Positions 38,480 to 50,320 are shown, numbered from the stretch's first letter. The stretch is 64,000 nucleotides of DNA from Akebia trifoliata (GCA_017979445.1 CM030715.1:28745169-28809168), one strand, 5' to 3'. Made by a program: numbers and translations. The notes: generated by a model from the sequence alone, not told the origin.

Positions 38480-39256
38480 TCTATATAATAAAATATAACT
38501 GAGTTTGAACAATTGTGTATGACACAAACGCCCAATCAACTAAACCTCCCATCATCTACAATTTTGTAGGTTAAACCTTCCATCAGGCTATAGTGTCATG
38601 GGATCCATTTTATTTTCTTAATTCATCACCTCCTCTAATTTTATTATATTTTCTCTTCTACCCCGTTTAATCCACTTTACTATTTTTCATCTTTTACCTA
38701 TTTAATCTCAATTTTTTTTAATAATATCATTTTAACTCTATTTTTTTCACTTGTACTCCCTTAACCTAAAAGAGGATGTCCTTCCTCTAACTTTACTATA
38801 TTTTCTCTTTTACCCCTTTAATCCACTTTATTATTTTTCATCTTTTACCTATTTAATTTCATTTTTTTTATAATACTCCTTCCACCAAACTATAGTTTAT
38901 TGGGACCCAATTTATTTCATTTATTCTTCATCTCTTCTAACTTTACTATATTTTCTTTTTTACCCATTTAATCTACTTTATTATTTTTCATCTTTTACCC
39001 TTTTAATCTCATTTTTTTATAATACCCCTTCCATCAAGATATAGCTTCTTAGGCCCCACTTTATTTCATTTATTCTTTACTTCCTCTAATTTTACTATAT
39101 TTTATTTTTTACTCATTTAATTCACTTTATTATTTTTTTTATTTTACCCTTTTAACTCAATTTTTTTTATAATAATATCCCTTCAACTTTATTTTTCACT
39201 TTTACCCCCTTAACTTGAGAGAGGATGCCCGTGTCGTATGCATTTGTGAACTCTAG
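38480..39256 (+). mobile_element. Non-autonomous Helitron, second of a tandem pair
   Basis: Starts TCTATATAATAAAATATAAC at the very base after the CTAG of the first copy. Ends GATGCCCGTGTCGTATGC, then GAACTCTAG before a T at 39257. Same family as its neighbour, with the same block order. Confidence 0.75.
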
Positions 39257-40198
39257 TCTATATATATAGGACAATGTTCGGTTGCTAAAATGGAAACTAA
39301 AGTTTTATCCTATATGGGCTAAAAAGCTTCTAAATTGGTTAATTTTTTTTTGTAAGGATGGTCTCGATAGTAAGGAAACCATCCTAAAAAAATCAATCCA
39401 TTTTGAAACTTCTTATCCATCAAAAAGTGGTTTCAAATTAACTGTAAAAATTGACAATCCATAGTTCTTCAACTTATAAAGCGGGGTTAGAAGAATAATA
39501 ATTGGCCAATTTTCTTCTAAGACGATCTCCTCACTATATAGATAATCCTCGCAAAAAGGCAGCACATTCCAAAACTTTTAGGCCATATATGACAAAACAA
39601 TTTGATTGTTGAACTCGCCCCATATATATATAAATTTATTATGGACTCAAGTACAAAGAAGAATAGAAAATAATTAGCTTTTTTTATTGTGCTTACTCCT
39701 TAGTAGTTGGGACATAGATTAATGACTTACTATGAAGTATTTCATGTTTATCATTTATTTATTTGTTCGTTCATTAAAATACATATTGTTTATAGGATAT
39801 TAGCACCCATAGAATTGAGTAGAACCTTAGTTTGGTCTGGTATGGTTCTGTTCTATCGACAATTCATTTCAGTCTGGTTCTTATTTTCTAGAAATGACCT
39901 AAGGTGGTTCAATTTTTATTTGGCCCAAAATGGAATCAAGTTGCACTTCTAGTAGATAATATTTGGTTAGTGTTATTAGGCTCATTTAGTTATTGGGTTG
40001 GACTAGGCTAAGCTTCATACACACTTGGAGTCAAACTAATACTTTGTATTTAGGACCATTGGGTAGTCCATTTCATTACAATTTTTTATTATCTGCATAA
40101 TAAAACACAACGATGGACCCCCCTCATTTTATTCCCCACATAAACAAGGTTTACAATTTAATTAAATTATAATTATCGAAGATAAAATTTACTTTCCT
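39257..40198. other. Spacer with a possible old hAT-like repeat
   Basis: No gene seen. 39785-40080 has TGGTCTGGTATGGTT and GGACCATTGGGTAGTCC blocks that resemble 35800-35900, suggesting a shared old repeat. Confidence 0.35.
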
Positions 40199-40203
40199 CC
40201 CCA

Positions 40204-43200
40204 TGCAACACCCTGAATTTTAATTCGTATCTCGAGGAAAAAATAAATATTGGAATTTTAAGAAAATCTTGAATGTGGGATTTAGGGGTAAAACTTTAGG
40301 ATGTTTCAGATCATTTTTAATGGAATCTGACCTCACCATTAGATTCAAAATCATCGAAAAACATAGTTTAGCCTGTAAGCACGTTCAAATGCGAGTCCGA
40401 ATATAAAAGTTACAAAATCCTCGATTACCGGGTCGGACCAGGCTAAAACAGTGACTTTTTGTTAGAGTAATAATTTTTAAAATTCGATTATACCATTTAG
40501 TTCATAATGAAAAATTATTCAACATGGACTATTTATTTGTAATTTTTGGAGATCAGGAAGTCGAATTATCGTTAAAAACGAAAATGACATCAAGTTTAGG
40601 GGTCACCTCAGGCCAAAAATGTAGATTTTTTATGGAGACATAATTTGTAGAAATTGACTACACCATTAGATCCGGAATGAAAAATTATGCGAAATAGAGT
40701 ATTCATTTATCAGTTTTGGAGTCCGGATGATCAAGTTATCATCGATCAAAACAATAGGCGAAATACCGATATCGTCCTAACTTTTATATAAAAAAAAATT
40801 TAATTTTTTTTTATATAACTCGTCTTCCCCAACGCGTCCATATAGCCGAGACATATAAAAACGAATATTATTTTTTTTCTCTTTGATCTTCCATCTCAGA
40901 TCTCTCACAAATGGCTCGCCGTCGACAATCGACGTAGAAGGGAGAAATGTCCGCAGCTACGTTCTCTACAAAACCCACCCAACCTTTCTTCGTTTCACTT
41001 TCTATTTCATCCGATATCGTCAAAAATCAGCCGTATTTGGATACGGAAATTTCGAAACTTTGACCTCGGATTTTATTCGTTTCGGGGTCAAACAGTCTTT
41101 CGTCGTAGAAGGGAGAAGAGACGAGCACATTGAGATCTTCAAAACCACTAGATCGGTTTCGAAAATCAGTCGCTTCAAAGTTTGATTAGTCTCGATTTCC
41201 ATACCGATCACCTCGATTTTCGTGCACGTGCTTCAATTCCGTCGTTTAGTGATTGTAAGGAACTCTCAATTTCTATTAGTAATCGTAGATTGTGAAAATT
41301 GCATTTAGGATTTTATTGGAAAAATTTGGATGAATTTCCGAAATGTAAAATTCATTTGTTATTTCAAAAATTCACGCCATAAATTGCATGATTGATATGT
41401 TTAATTGTATTTTTAACAAATTATACGTGGGTAAGGTATTTTATTGGGTTATTTCTGTAAGTTAGGTCCTGTGCACTGCTCGGAATCCGTTTTAATATAA
41501 GTTTTATATTTTTTTAAGGTTTTTGATAAAAATAAATTCTTTAGTTGAAAAATGTGATTTAATATTCAATAAACTCATATTGAGTTGATGAATATCAGAA
41601 AATGGATGTTTTTATTTAAGAGATTGAAAATTGTAAAAATCGAAAAAAAAGAAAAAGGGTATGAAACGGTAAAATGTCAGAGTCACACCCGAGGGGTGAT
41701 GTATGCATTTTACGTTGTTGTATTGTGTGTAGGTTGGTGAACAGATATCTAGGGATAATATTATTGGTTGCATGTTTATTTCCTTTTTGTTAGCACGAGG
41801 CGCTGTTTACGTTTCCGTTATGTTATTTATTTTAGACCGGGTGGCCACACTTGCATGGTAGGAAACTGGATATCTATTCTCAACCTTGTATTGTTAATTT
41901 CTCTTTTGTTTTCAAATGAAAATAATATATATGTAGCTATTTTGTGAGCTGTTAAAGAGTCTGTGAATGCTTGAAGGGATAGTGCGTCATATCATCCGGA
42001 GTGGTGTACTATCCTAAGATATACGGTAGGGACCACCAAGCTCATACGTGGTATGGGACGCGTATTAGAGTGGAGTCACAACTAGAATCCGGGTTTATTC
42101 CTCTCTATCTTTACCAGTGAACTTGTAATGTAAAGGTGGTCGTATACGAATGGTTTGTATATTTGAGAATCACATATACGCCTGATAGGCATAGACGAAG
42201 ATGATTAGTCAGTGATCACTAACAATCTATAGTAGTCGAACGTTCTGACACATCGAAAAGAGACCCATTGCTTACGGTCACGTCAAACGGCCAGCCTGAG
42301 CCAGATAAATGGTCAACCAAGCGTGGTAAACAGCGACCAGCCACAAAATCAGGAACTAAAAGTCAGAGAAGAATAGTAACATCATGTCCCAACTGGGAGC
42401 GATCCAGTCGTGAATCCCAACTCTCTAATTCCAATACTCTACCATTGTGTATTATGTATCTGTTACTTATTTTGATATATAAAATAAAATCCATGTTACT
42501 ATTTCTATTTGATCAATTAGATTTGTATAAGAAGATAATGTTATAGTGAGTAATGATGATTGATGTAATGTGAGTTTTAAAATGTTAAGTTGTTCATCCC
42601 TGACTATATGTACCAGTTAATCGTAATTTATTCTGTAAAATTTTGTATATTTTAAAATGATTTAGTATGCTTATTCGTTAATGTTAGAAAAGGTTATTGG
42701 CAGAAATTGTGTTATTCCTTACTGGGTAACCATTGTTACTCACCATTTCCTTCTCTATTTTTTTAGTTTCAGATTCAGAGCTTGGCAAGGCAAGTATAGA
42801 GCACGAATGAGGATCATCTGGTTGGTCAGGTAGACAACCAGAGTTCGTCACTTGGTAAGTATTAGGGCTATACCCCCTGGTGGTGTCAGTTTCCCCAGGT
42901 AGTCTTATGGATTCTGTCTTGAGTGTTAGGACTTTTGTTAGAGTGAGAAAATCTCTGTATAATCTTGTATATAAATTTTTTTCTTCCGCACTCTGATCTA
43001 TCATACGATATTAGATGTGTATAAGCTTCCGTTAGTATTCTATTTTATGCGTATATATGCAGGATTGTATGTCGTTTATCAGGTGCAGGTTATACGCCTT
43101 GGAATGTTAACATAAACAGAGGAAACCATGTCGAAATTTCGAGGTGCCACCTACTACCTCGAGATCTGACATGGGGATTTGTGTTAGTGTTCGGCGGGGC

Positions 43201-43206
43201 GTCACA
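40204..43206. mobile_element. Solo LTR, 3,003 bp, probably Ty3/gypsy
   Basis: Starts TGCAACACCCTGAATTTT and ends GGCGGGGCGTCACA (TG...CA). An exact 5-bp target duplication CCCCA flanks it at 40199-40203 and 43207-43211. It has no gag-pol and no second copy. A TATA-like CATATAAAAACG at about 40850 could be the U3 promoter. The open frames at 40883-41185 and 42268-42546 have no known domain and are read as chance. Confidence 0.75.
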
Positions 43207-43554
43207 CCCCAACTCTCCCTTTCCCCCCCTCACCCCATCATCATCTCTCTGTTTATTTATCCATTCTTTTCTCAAATTTTCCTTTTCCCCCACATCTTAA
43301 GATCTAGAACAACCAACTTTCTCTCCCTTACCAATAATTTTTTAGTTATTTTGATTTATTGAAGATTCTCTCTCCATTCATTGTATTCGTAGAACCTGTA
43401 AAATTAATTTTAATGTGATTTGTTTTGTTATTTTGATTTGTTAAAACTTGTATTTTTTTGTTATGTTGATTTTGGTTAATTTCAGTATTGATGGTGAGTT
43501 TTAGTAGCATTGTAATTTTAGCAGCATAGTGATCAAAGGCATTGAAATGTTGAA

Positions 43555-43690
43555 AAAAAATATTAAGGGTTATTGGGCCCACATAAATTTCCTCATTGGC
43601 AATCCAACACCACCTTTTATATTTCATTAAAAACTCATCTTCAAAAAAAAAAAAAAATACTTTCCTTTCTAACTCAGTATGATTTACCAT
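43555..43690. repeat. Fragment of MITE family M
   Basis: TTATTGGGCCCACATAAATT, GGCAATCCAACACCACC and ATATTTCATTAAAAACTC match the middle of the copy at 36058-36634. Confidence 0.5.
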
Positions 43691-43699
43691 ATATATAAA

Positions 43700-44295
43700 G
43701 AGAACGCAACAAACATTGTTTTGAAGATATATTTATCAATGCTTACTGTTTTGTTAATAGAATTGTAGAGGATGTTAGAAATGTCTTTATGAAAGATCTA
43801 GAAGTTCATTTTCAAATAGAGATTAATATTCTTCTGCATTGGGGTTCTAATGTTCAGTTCAAGCGGTTCAATACTAAATTGGTGAGATGGATCTCTTCTC
43901 TTTCGATTACTTCAAGATTAACATGGATGGGGCTCTAACTTGGGTGGAGGATTTAGTTTTCTTGCTAGAAACTCATTGGGAAATGTTAAATTCCATGGTA
44001 AAAGGCATTCAATCTTTTTCTGGACTTGGTTCCATTGAGTTTGAGGTCATTCTAGAGAGTTTAAGGATGGCAAAGCATCAAGAAAGTTATGGAACTATCA
44101 TTTCAACCGACTCAAAATACACCATTCAAAGTACTAAAAAGAGATTCCTTCAACTTGATATCATATTCATTTGTTAAGACAGATTCATGCCTTGTGCAAA
44201 TATAAAAAAGTCATCTTTGAGTAAGACTACCAAGAATCTAATGCTTGTGCGGATTTCTTGGCCAGGCAAAGTATTAGTGATGCTGGGTACACTAT
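43700..44295 (+). pseudogene. LINE RNase-H-like domain remnant
   Basis: 43887-44177 encodes DYFKINMDGALTWVEDLVFL and IIS-TDSKYTIQS, the D...D pattern of the RNase H (RVT_3) domain at the end of plant LINE ORF2. After a frameshift, 44215-44290 gives YQESNACADFLARQSISDAG, the end of the fold. It is interrupted by the solo LTR at 44296, beyond which the frame resumes at 46040. Confidence 0.65.
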
Positions 44296-46039
44296 TGAAA
44301 ACGCCCTCGATCCGCGGGGTGCGCGGATCCGCTTTTGACCCTTGAGGTTTGGGAGTCGCCACCTAGTTATTGTGGTCTAGGAACCAAACTGACTCTAACA
44401 TGGATAAAAAGAACTAATCTACCATAAAAAAAATCTGAATTCGGGGATCATGTTACGGGGTTGGAAGGTGTTAGGCACCAACCTCGCCCGGCCAAAGCCG
44501 GTCTCTATTAACTTCCCAAATATATCACATTGCTAAAAACCTAGATAAAAACAAAAATAAAAAATTCATACCTTTCCGATAGCAAAGATTTTGCTCCCTC
44601 AGATCTGACAAACAGAGCTCCTTGTACTGTATTCCCTTACTTCGTTCTGTCTCCGGATTTGACTTCGGATCTCCTAGATCAAGGTATCTCCTTATTTCTG
44701 AATCTGAATTCTTCAAGTTTGTTGCGAATTTAGGGGTGTTTTTGGAGGGATTTTAGGGGTTTTCTAGACTAAAATTGAAGGGGGGATGTTAGGTAAGGGG
44801 TTGGGGCTCCAAAACTAGGGTTTATGGGGGGCTAGGGGAGCTTCTAGACCTACTTCTCTTAGGGTTTATGATTTTTTACGAAAATAGAGTGTGAGCACCT
44901 CTATTTATAGATGTTTGTTAGGGTTGATTTGGATAGAGTTAGTGTTTAATTAGAGATCTTTCAATTAGAGTTGTGTTTTAATTAAACTTATTTTAGGTAG
45001 AATTGTGTTTTAATTAGAATTATTTTAGGTAGAATTGTTTTTAAGTTAGAACTCTATTAGATTGAATTATTATTTAATTAGAACTCTATTATGACTTTTG
45101 GTATTATTTTATTGACTTTTAATGTTTTGACTTTAGTCTTAATTGATTGACTTTTAATATCTTGACTTCAGTCTTGCTTAATTGACTTTAATTTTGAATT
45201 TAGTCTGACTTGATTGAATTTAATACCTTGACCTTAGTCTTGCTTGATTGACTTTTAATTTTTGGAGAACCCCCCTTTAAAATATCTTTAATTCTTTGGA
45301 CCCCCAAATGGAGGGGTCCTTAAAGAAATATCTCACGAACCCTCAACAATTTTACTTGAAAGCCCGATTGATCAATTTCTTCAGTTCAAAATTTTAAATT
45401 AATTTCATTAATATTTCACTTTAATTATTTAATATTTTATTTATTAATTTCGAATTTGTTAATTATGAAAAATATGAAATTACCATTTTGCCCCCGGAGA
45501 GGACTTTTCACGTTTTAAGTCGGTTTTTAATGTTCTAGGATGTTTTAGAATCGATTTTTCATAAGGAATTCAATGGAAATATTAGTTTGTGTCATTTATG
45601 AAATTTTTTGTGTGAAATGGTCATGAACTTTATGAGGGGTATTTTCGTAATTTTGTCAAATTCTGTTAAAATTGGCGAAATGATTTATTTGGTTCCGATT
45701 TATTATTTTATGTGTTCGAGAGAGTTTTTCTAAGCGTAACGTAGGCTCTAGGGTTATTTTGAGGTTAGGGGTATTTTGATAATTTGATCAATTTTTAGTG
45801 ATTTTTATCGTGAAACTTCTTTTTGGTCTGCAAGATGATGATTTCTATATTTCTGGGGTCGTATTTTCCTAACGTAACGTGATTTCTAAGGTTTTGTCAA
45901 TTCGAGATACCTCATCCGGATTTCTGAAACATATCGGGTAACAAAATAAAGCAATGGAATACACATCCATCATTGGGAATCATTGCGATCTGGTTGACGA
46001 GTTGATTAATCAGGCGGATGTAAAAATGGGGTGTCTACA
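44296..46039. mobile_element. Solo LTR, 1,744 bp, Ogre/Tat-like
   Basis: Starts TGAAAACGCCCTCGATCC and ends GGGGTGTCTACA (TG...CA). It holds the blocks GGGAGTCGCCACCTAG and GGTTGGAAGGTGTTAGGCAC, commonly seen in plant Ogre/Tat-type LTRs. The target duplication is imperfect: ACTAT (44291-44295) and ACCAT (46040-46044). No internal coding part remains. Confidence 0.7.
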
Positions 46040-46044
46040 ACCAT

Positions 46045-47250
46045 ATCTCTTGCTCCTTTTGATTTTACTTATGAGTTTCATGTTTTTTTTGTAAGCGACG
46101 TCTCTTGTACTTTCAAAATGTTTTAACCTTTTTTTAATCTAGGAGTGGTGATAATTGTATAAATTGATGATATTTACCCCTAATTTGTGATGATTAATTG
46201 ATGTTAATTTAATTAATATGGCTTAATTTGTTGAATTTTCTTTCTTGTAGGTCTTGAATATTCAAAATGGGAGAAAAAGACAAAATATATTTTTAATGTA
46301 AAACATGCAAAAAGGTGGATGAGCAATTATGAGACAAGTTAAAGAAAGGAAGAAAAAAAAGAAAAATTTTCAAAAAATGGAAATATCTACCCATTCTTTT
46401 ATGTAAAAAAATAAAATCCTTTCATATTTTGTCTTATTCTAAAAGATCTTATACATCTCTCCATATCTTTCGTATTTATATTTTTCTCTCTTTCCTCCAC
46501 ATGTTAAATTATCTCTCTTCCTATATTGCTAACATTTTATTTTAATTTATTTATATTTTTATCTATTCTTATAATATTATTTATTTATTTATACTTTTAA
46601 TTATTATTATTTTTCTTCTTCAATCTTCATCTCTAATCTCCCTCATTCTTTAATTTCTTTTTAAGTTATTTTTTTTTCTAGATTTTTTATTCAATAATTT
46701 TCATGGGATCGTCTATGAAGATTATTGACTAAAATCCTAATTTGTAATTTTATTTCGATCAACAGTGGTGGATTAATGTTTATATTTTTTTGGAATGATT
46801 TGAAGTAAGTTAATTATTTTTATTTAATTATCTGCCTATGTATTCTTTTTGAGTTATTGTTTATGATCATGAATACTTGAAAATTTTTCTTAATTCATTA
46901 TGGATGATTGTTATATTGATTGTTTAATGAATTTATGTGGTATGTAAATGTGCTACATGTAATTTAATTGTTATATCATTCGATTAGGGAGATTCTTAAT
47001 TTGAAACTAACCAAGAAAAAATGGTGAATAAATAAAATTATGATTTTTGAGTGGATTCTCGATGTCTTAGTATTTTTTTAATTTTTGCTCTATACAAAAG
47101 TGTGAAAATCATCTTTTTAATAGTTTAAGTCAAATCTTCTTCCACCTCATCCATGTTTTATTTCAATTTTTTACATAACCCTCGTGAATTAACCCTAGAC
47201 TCTCATAATTTTATTACTTCGTTACAATCCTGCACTTAAGACATTTAACA
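46045..47250. other. A/T-rich spacer
   Basis: The first 80 bases continue the LINE frame cut by the solo LTR. 46145-46330 (GATATTTACCCCTAATTTGTG, CTTGTAGGTCTTGA) looks like an old repeat of unknown type. Nothing else recognised. Confidence 0.35.
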
Positions 47251-47299
47251 TGCACTATTTTAGTCATAGTAGGTGGCCTCCCTAATAGCCCCACTTACC

Positions 47300-47780
47300 A
47301 ATACAAAAAAACTTAGTAAGATTTAAACGCTTACTAAGGGACCTTAAGCTAAAATGAATTATGACATTGGTAATCCAACACCACACCCCTCTAGATTTCA
47401 TGGGAAAACTTGGATTCAAAAAAAGGGAAAAAAAGAGTCAAAAAGCAATTATTTTTGGCTTGCTCCAAGGTTTTGAAAATAAATAGTTATCAAACTTCCA
47501 ATTAACTCCTACATTTAAAATTAAAATTCATTGGTGAAAATTAACATTTTTTTTAACTTCCATAGAACTCTGGGATGCCACAAAGTGAGCAAAACGACCT
47601 TTAGTAGGAGTTAAAAATCTTACTAAGTAAGGCTAGCAGACTTTTGTTAAAAATGGACAATTAGAGAACACATTTTAAATTAAAATTCAAAAATGAAAAA
47701 TATAACTTCTTTTTGGATTTTTTTTTTTAAGTTCTTAGAATTGTCCTCTATGTCCATTTGGCATCTGATTACACTCCATT
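47300..47780. repeat. Copies of MITE family M, rearranged
   Basis: Shares CTTAGTAAGATTT, CATTGGTAATCCAACACCAC, CTCTAGATTTCATGGG and GTGAAAATTAAC with 36058-36634 and 50000-50320. The ends are not clear. Confidence 0.45.
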
Positions 47781-47813
47781 CACTTATTTTCTTTAATTAA
47801 AAAAAAAAAAGAG

Positions 47814-47924
47814 TAAGCTTCTATTGCCACCCCAATTTTTACTTATTACACATCATTCACTTATTTTCTTTAATTTTAATAAAGGTGTAATAAGTAAAAG
47901 TTGGGGTGCCAATAGAAGCTCTTA
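47814..47924. mobile_element. Foldback (MITE-like) element, 111 bp
   Basis: Arms of about 38 bp: left begins TAAGCTTCTATTGCCACCCC; right, inverted, TAAGAGCTTCTATTGGCACC. They are separated by about 31 bases. A 22-bp block CATTCACTTATTTTCTTTAA (plus TT) occurs both just before it and in its loop. No transposase. Confidence 0.8.
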
Positions 47925-48359
47925 GAATTTAGGGCTTTTATGACAAAAGTTAAAGCATGGATATTAGGAAATCAGTAATTAAACAAATCAATTTGAGATT
48001 GATTTTACCCATTGGTTTTAGGGAAAATTTAAATCAATAGAAAAACTAATATCAGATTAATTTTTGGGTGAAAAATCAATCGTTAATTAAAAAAACATAA
48101 GGGAAAATCTGATTTTAATTGCTATTAAATTGAAGAAGATGAAAAACTCACCTAAGGAGCAAGATCAAAATCTTTATATAAAAAAATCCGAGAGAGATTT
48201 GATAAGAAAGAGGATGCCAAAAAGATCTTCAAAAATTGATGATGCGTGTGTTTTTTGCTGAGCCTTACTCACATTTTGCTAGTTGAGAGGTTCGATTAAA
48301 ATTTATGGATGAATCAATTGTCAAAAAGATTTTTTTCGGATAACCAAACAAGCAAGTTA
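47925..48359. other. A/T-rich spacer
   Basis: Nothing recognised. Confidence 0.4.
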
Positions 48360-48690
48360 CATTATAAGAACGTGTTCGCCATGTTCAACACCTTCAACCC
48401 GTCAAAATAAATACACTATTTATCTCCCCACTGACCCACTAATCTCGTGGATGACTTTCAACTTTATTTCTTTTTCTCCCATACTTTTTCAAAAATACCG
48501 TCTCAACTTTATTGTATTTCTCTTCTACCCCTTTTCAATAAATATTCTTCTAACTTTAATTTTCTTTTCGTTTTCTCCCCCATGCCAGTAATACTCATTT
48601 TTAATAATACCCTATAATTTTATTATCTTTTCTCTTTTACCTCTTAATCATAAACAAGATGATTGTGTTGTAGGCATGGGCAAACTTTCG
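48360..48690 (+). mobile_element. Helitron 3' fragment
   Basis: Pyrimidine-rich blocks as in 37745-39256, ending GATGATTGTGTTGTAGGCATGGGC then ACTTTCG at 48690. This lines up with the 3' hairpin and CTAG end of the tandem pair. 5'-truncated and mutated. Confidence 0.5.
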
Positions 48691-48759
48691 TATTATATAT
48701 AGTTTCTTACTTGACTCGTTTCCTGTATTATATATAGTTTCTTACTTGACTCGTTTCCT
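48690..48759. repeat. Perfect 35-bp tandem duplication
   Basis: Two identical 35-bp units, each starting GTATTATATATAGTTTCTTA, directly at the end of the Helitron fragment. Confidence 0.93.
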
Positions 48760-49319
48760 TTTCTTAGTCGATTTGATCAAGTTGACATATTGACCAAGTA
48801 TTCATTGAGTTGACTAGCGAGTTGATTCCATCAAATTGTGGGATTGAGTCACCTTGAAATCCAATGGGTCGAGTCACCTCCCACAATTCACCATCTCATT
48901 GGTCGTTGGACCTAAGAAGAACAGCTGTTGTGCCCTCGGTCAAATTTTCTTTTAAAAAAGTTCCAATGCTCTATCTGTCCACGTTGAATACGGGAAGACA
49001 ACCTCCTTAGGATGACGGCAATAATTTCCCTTTTCTTTTATCGATAAGTTGCCATACCACCCTCCCAGAGTCTACATTGTCAGATTGTTCTCGAATATAA
49101 CAACTTCAATCTCGATGACCATCAACAAGTTAGGGAGGACAGTACTAGAATATTCGTATAGGGTGTACGCCAATGCCTCTCTTATTGATCGACAAACCGA
49201 CTTAACAATGTTAGGCGATCCACCATCAGCCCACGTTCCCTGATTGAGAACGTTTCTAAACCGACTACGTCGTAATCAGCCAAAGCTGTATTTATTCAAC
49301 GTGATGGCGCTGGTTTCTC
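48760..49319. other. Spacer upstream of the first AG-peptide gene
   Basis: No gene recognised. A 64-codon open frame at 49049-49243 has no recognisable content. 49250-49319 is probably distal promoter. Confidence 0.35.
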
Positions 49320-49391
49320 CACGTGTCCACGTATCGTAACTTACCAGATTTCCTGTGGGGTCCACACGTTTTATCAAAAACCCTATAAATA
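49320..49391 (+). promoter_or_regulatory. Promoter of the first AG-peptide gene
   Basis: In order: G-box CACGTG (49320-49325, within CACGTGTCC), CCAGAT (49344-49349), GGGGTCCACACG (49357-49368) and TATA box TATAAATA (49384-49391), 108 bp before the ATG. The second AG-peptide gene has the same four blocks in the same order, so they are likely regulatory. The G-box with GTCC suggests an ABA or bZIP response (inference). Confidence 0.8.
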
Positions 49392-49498
49392 GATCCTAAT
49401 ATATCTTAAAACCTAAACAGCAATTCATCTTTCTTCCTTCTCTTAACCTTTAATAATAACTTGCAGTCTTTGTTATCGTCTCTTAGCAATTATCACCA

Positions 49499-49705
49499 AT
49501 GGCGCAAGTTAACATCAGCAAGGCTGCTTTGTTTTTCTTCGTCATTGCTATTTTCACAGTGATCTCTGTTTCGGCTCAGTATGGAGAGATGGCCCCATCG
49601 CCACCACCATCGATGGATAATGGATCTGGTTTTGCGTTGTCGATATCTGGAGCTGTTATCTTCTCGTCTCTTCTTCTCTCTATTTTAGCTCTTTTGAAGC
49701 AATGA
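49499..49705 (+). CDS. AG-peptide-like secreted, probably GPI-anchored peptide 1
   Basis: A 68-residue cell-surface peptide. The signal peptide is residues 1-26 (hydrophobic FFFVIAIFTVISVSA, cut before Q27). The short mature part QYGEMAPSPPPSMDNGSG holds APSPPP, where prolines can be hydroxylated and carry arabinogalactan. A hydrophobic tail (44-66) follows small residues N41-G42-S43, the pattern of a GPI-anchor signal. Length and layout fit plant AG-peptides. The start is set by the CACCAATGGCG context and the downstream paralogue, which begins with the same 13 bases. A poly(A) signal AATAAA lies at 49834-49839. The exact family member and function are not known; the Ser-Pro-Pro-Pro tract could instead be read as extensin-like. 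Confidence 0.85.
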   Translation: MAQVNISKAALFFFVIAIFTVISVSAQYGEMAPSPPPSMDNGSGFALSISGAVIFSSLLLSILALLKQ

Positions 49706-49997
49706 GGAGTGATGGTTGTTCTTTCAAATACATAGATTTGGGGTGTTTTATTTATTTTTATATTTTACATGTTAGTCGTTTTTATTGAGTCTATTTTTTA
49801 TTTATATTTTGTCCTTAGATAGTATTATGGCACAATAAAGTTAAAGTTAATACCTTTTATTATTAGGTTTTTGTTTTTTTATAATAAAATAAGCATTTAT
49901 ATGAATTGGAGTACTTACATCTCATTAGTTATTCATATATGATTGGGATCAAGAAAAATGGATGAATTTCTTCTCTTAATTCTTAGGAATAAATTGA

Positions 49998-50320
49998 AGA
50001 GAGATTTACCGGACAGACCTATCTATTGCAATTTTATTAAAAAAAAGTCGCTTACTTCATTAAATTTGTTTGCTACTTGAACAAATCTTATTTTACGAAT
50101 CTTAGTAAGTAAGATTTGTCGTTGGGCCCACATGGATTATCAAATTGGCAATCGTTTAATGAAAAAATTCAGATTCAAAAACAATAAGCGTTTTTTAGCA
50201 TGATATTAAGTGTTGAAAATGATGGCTATCGAAATTAAACTTAAACAGTGAAAATTAACTTTCTTATTTTATTTTAGAATTTTTAGAATTTCTTCCTTAA
50301 CATCAGATCATGTTATTTTT
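49998..50320. mobile_element. Copy of MITE family M, right end lost
   Basis: Starts AAGAGAGATTTACCGGACAG like the left end at 36058. It goes on with TATTGCAATTTTATT, TTGGGCCCACATGGATTATC and ATCAGATCATG. The matching right end was not found. Confidence 0.55.

Noticed and set aside
40883..41185. 100-codon open frame as a gene
   Set aside because: It lies inside the 3.0-kb solo LTR, shows no known motif, and overlaps another frame on the opposite strand.
40204..43206. A CACTA or Mutator DNA transposon
   Set aside because: The 5-bp target duplication and TG...CA ends with very short inverted similarity fit an LTR. CACTA gives 3 bp with CACTA ends, and Mutator gives about 9 bp with long inverted ends.
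49049..49243. 64-codon open frame before the first AG-peptide gene
   Set aside because: No signal peptide, domain or repeat was recognised, and no promoter features precede it.
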